46,584 nt of DNA from Caballeronia telluris (GTDB lineage: Bacteria; Pseudomonadota; Gammaproteobacteria; Burkholderiales; Burkholderiaceae), in the NCBI RefSeq assembly GCF_001544495.1, contig NZ_FCNZ02000033.1, positions 1 to 46,584 of the forward strand, read 5' to 3'. Numbering within the stretch: the stretch's first letter is position 1; each line of letters opens with the position of its first letter. Shown here in pieces: positions 45,655 through 46,584 of this stretch. The position numbers were made by a program, and so were the translations under genes. Below the pieces are notes generated by a model, which worked only from the letters and a program-made list of their open reading frames with translations, was not told the origin of the DNA and made no database searches.

Positions 45655-46092
45655 CACACTAGCCCAGCGCGAACTGCGTTTCGATCTAAGCTGTGTTCTT
45701 CGCCCATATCCGATACCGCGCCTTCACGTATACAAACTAGCACTTCAGCACTCGAAATGGATGCTCTTCACCTTCGCTCTCACACTCGCTATCAGACGAT
45801 CGATCTTCTCGTAGGTCCCGTGGAACCGTTTGCTGTTGTCCAGCGTTCTCCGCTTGCTGGCCTCATCGCGACATGCCACTGAAACGCACCCGTTTCACCT
45901 CGCTTCTCGATGCCTTGATAGCCCGCATCCGCAAATGCAATCTACTCCTCGCTACAGCGAATGCGCCACCGTGATGTCATGAACGTTTGCCGCCGTGCGC
46001 GTCACACTGTGCGCCAGGCCCGACTTTGCATCGACTCCTATGTGCTCCTTCATGCCGGAGTGCCAGCTGCCTCCTTTTTGCGTCTGTTGCAT
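45655..46092 (-). pseudogene. IS5-family transposase remnant
   Basis: Reading the minus strand piecewise recovers IS5 landmarks: HSGMKEHIGVDAKSGLAHSV, FADAGYQGIEKR, QWHVAMRP, then YEKIDRLIASVRAKV and FRVLK...FVYVKARYR, with several frameshifts and in-frame stops between them (for instance TAG after VAHSL). Only the C-terminal half of the transposase is present. Inactive. Confidence 0.75.
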
Positions 46093-46215
46093 CTACTTGC
46101 CGGCAACAAAGCCCACGGCAATCGTGAGTTGCCGTTTGGCGGTATCAAAGTCGACACCTTGCACATACCACGGGGCCTTGATTCCCAAGGCGGCTTCAAA
46201 GAGTTGATTCGTCAT
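46093..46215 (-). pseudogene. ISL3-like transposase N-terminal fragment
   Basis: About 40 residues from ATG 46215 (MTNQLFEAALGIKAPWYVQG...) match the start of ISL3-family transposases and then hit a TAG at 46093-46095. The IS5 remnant continues directly after it on the same strand and in the same frame, so the two are fused remnants. Confidence 0.6.
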
Positions 46216-46584
46216 CGCTTCGTCCCGCATGGCTTGTTGCAGCATTCTGCCGCAACAAGCCATGCCCAGCTTACCGATTCAAGGCGCCTCAAGGGTTCGC
46301 TGCGCCGGGCTCACGCCCGCCCTTGACTCGCTAATCCACCCACTCGGAATTCAAAAGAGGCCCATTTCCCAGCAAGGCGCGGGCTCTGGTGAATCGAATC
46401 CTGTCGCCGCTTTCGCAATGATATAGTCAGCGCCAAGCCTCATCAAAAAATTCGGCTGCAAGGAAGTGCTGAAGAGACAAACAATGAGGCTCTTTTAAAA
46501 ATGCAGCGGGTAACGGGCTCATGAGGCATGGGGGTTGAAGGCGGACAAGTCGAGCTTGCCAGCAACGAGAAAGAGGACCGTGCG

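Noticed and set aside
46487..46512. GGCTCTTTTAAAAATGCAGC near the right edge, like an ISL3 terminal repeat
   Set aside because: Only one end lies in the window and the match is from memory; not enough to call an element.

Overview
The first 27 kb read like a Burkholderiales chromosome of the Paraburkholderia/Caballeronia type. It has high-GC codon use, a cepacian-like exopolysaccharide (EPS) operon on the minus strand, and the wbiG-wbiH-wbiI gene order known from Burkholderia O-antigen loci. The species is an inference from gene content; no rRNA or tRNA is present.

Layout. (1) 484-11857, minus strand: an eight-gene EPS operon read manC, wcaJ-type initiating transferase, wza, wzc, gmd, fcl, a GT4 glycosyltransferase, a WcaI-type glycosyltransferase. 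It makes GDP-mannose and GDP-fucose, primes undecaprenyl phosphate and supplies the export/tyrosine-kinase pair. No wzx flippase, wzy polymerase, acyltransferase or low-molecular-weight tyrosine phosphatase is in the window. (2) 11956-20242: two paralogous GlxA/AraC-type regulators bracket a secreted glycoside-hydrolase-like lipoprotein, a GDP-mannose hydrolase (gmm), galU and a PAP2-family phosphatase. (3) 20253-27268, minus strand: a LysR regulator, then a five-gene surface-polysaccharide block (GT2, wbiG, wbiH, wbiI, GT9-like). Only the distal part of a wbi-type O-antigen locus is here.

(4) 27.4-40.6 kb: composition and gene density change abruptly. This is a sparse, lower-GC island with few convincing genes: a zinc-ribbon (CoiA-like) protein, a small membrane protein, two NERD-like paralogs that both lack the usual E-x-K, a protein with two tandem ParB/KorB-like HTH modules, and a tyrosine recombinase with a C-terminal Fis-type HTH. 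A 2.4-kb stretch without genes (36.2-38.7 kb) is rich in palindromes, including a perfect 16-bp palindrome present twice. (5) 40.65-46.6 kb: insertion sequences. There is a complete IS630-type copy with a frameshifted transposase, a four-gene IS21-type element with two accessory ORFs, and decayed IS5/ISL3 remnants.

Together the left 27 kb form an envelope-polysaccharide region whose O-antigen part is cut by a mobile or plasmid-like island. The island's orphan proteins are the best candidates for something undescribed.
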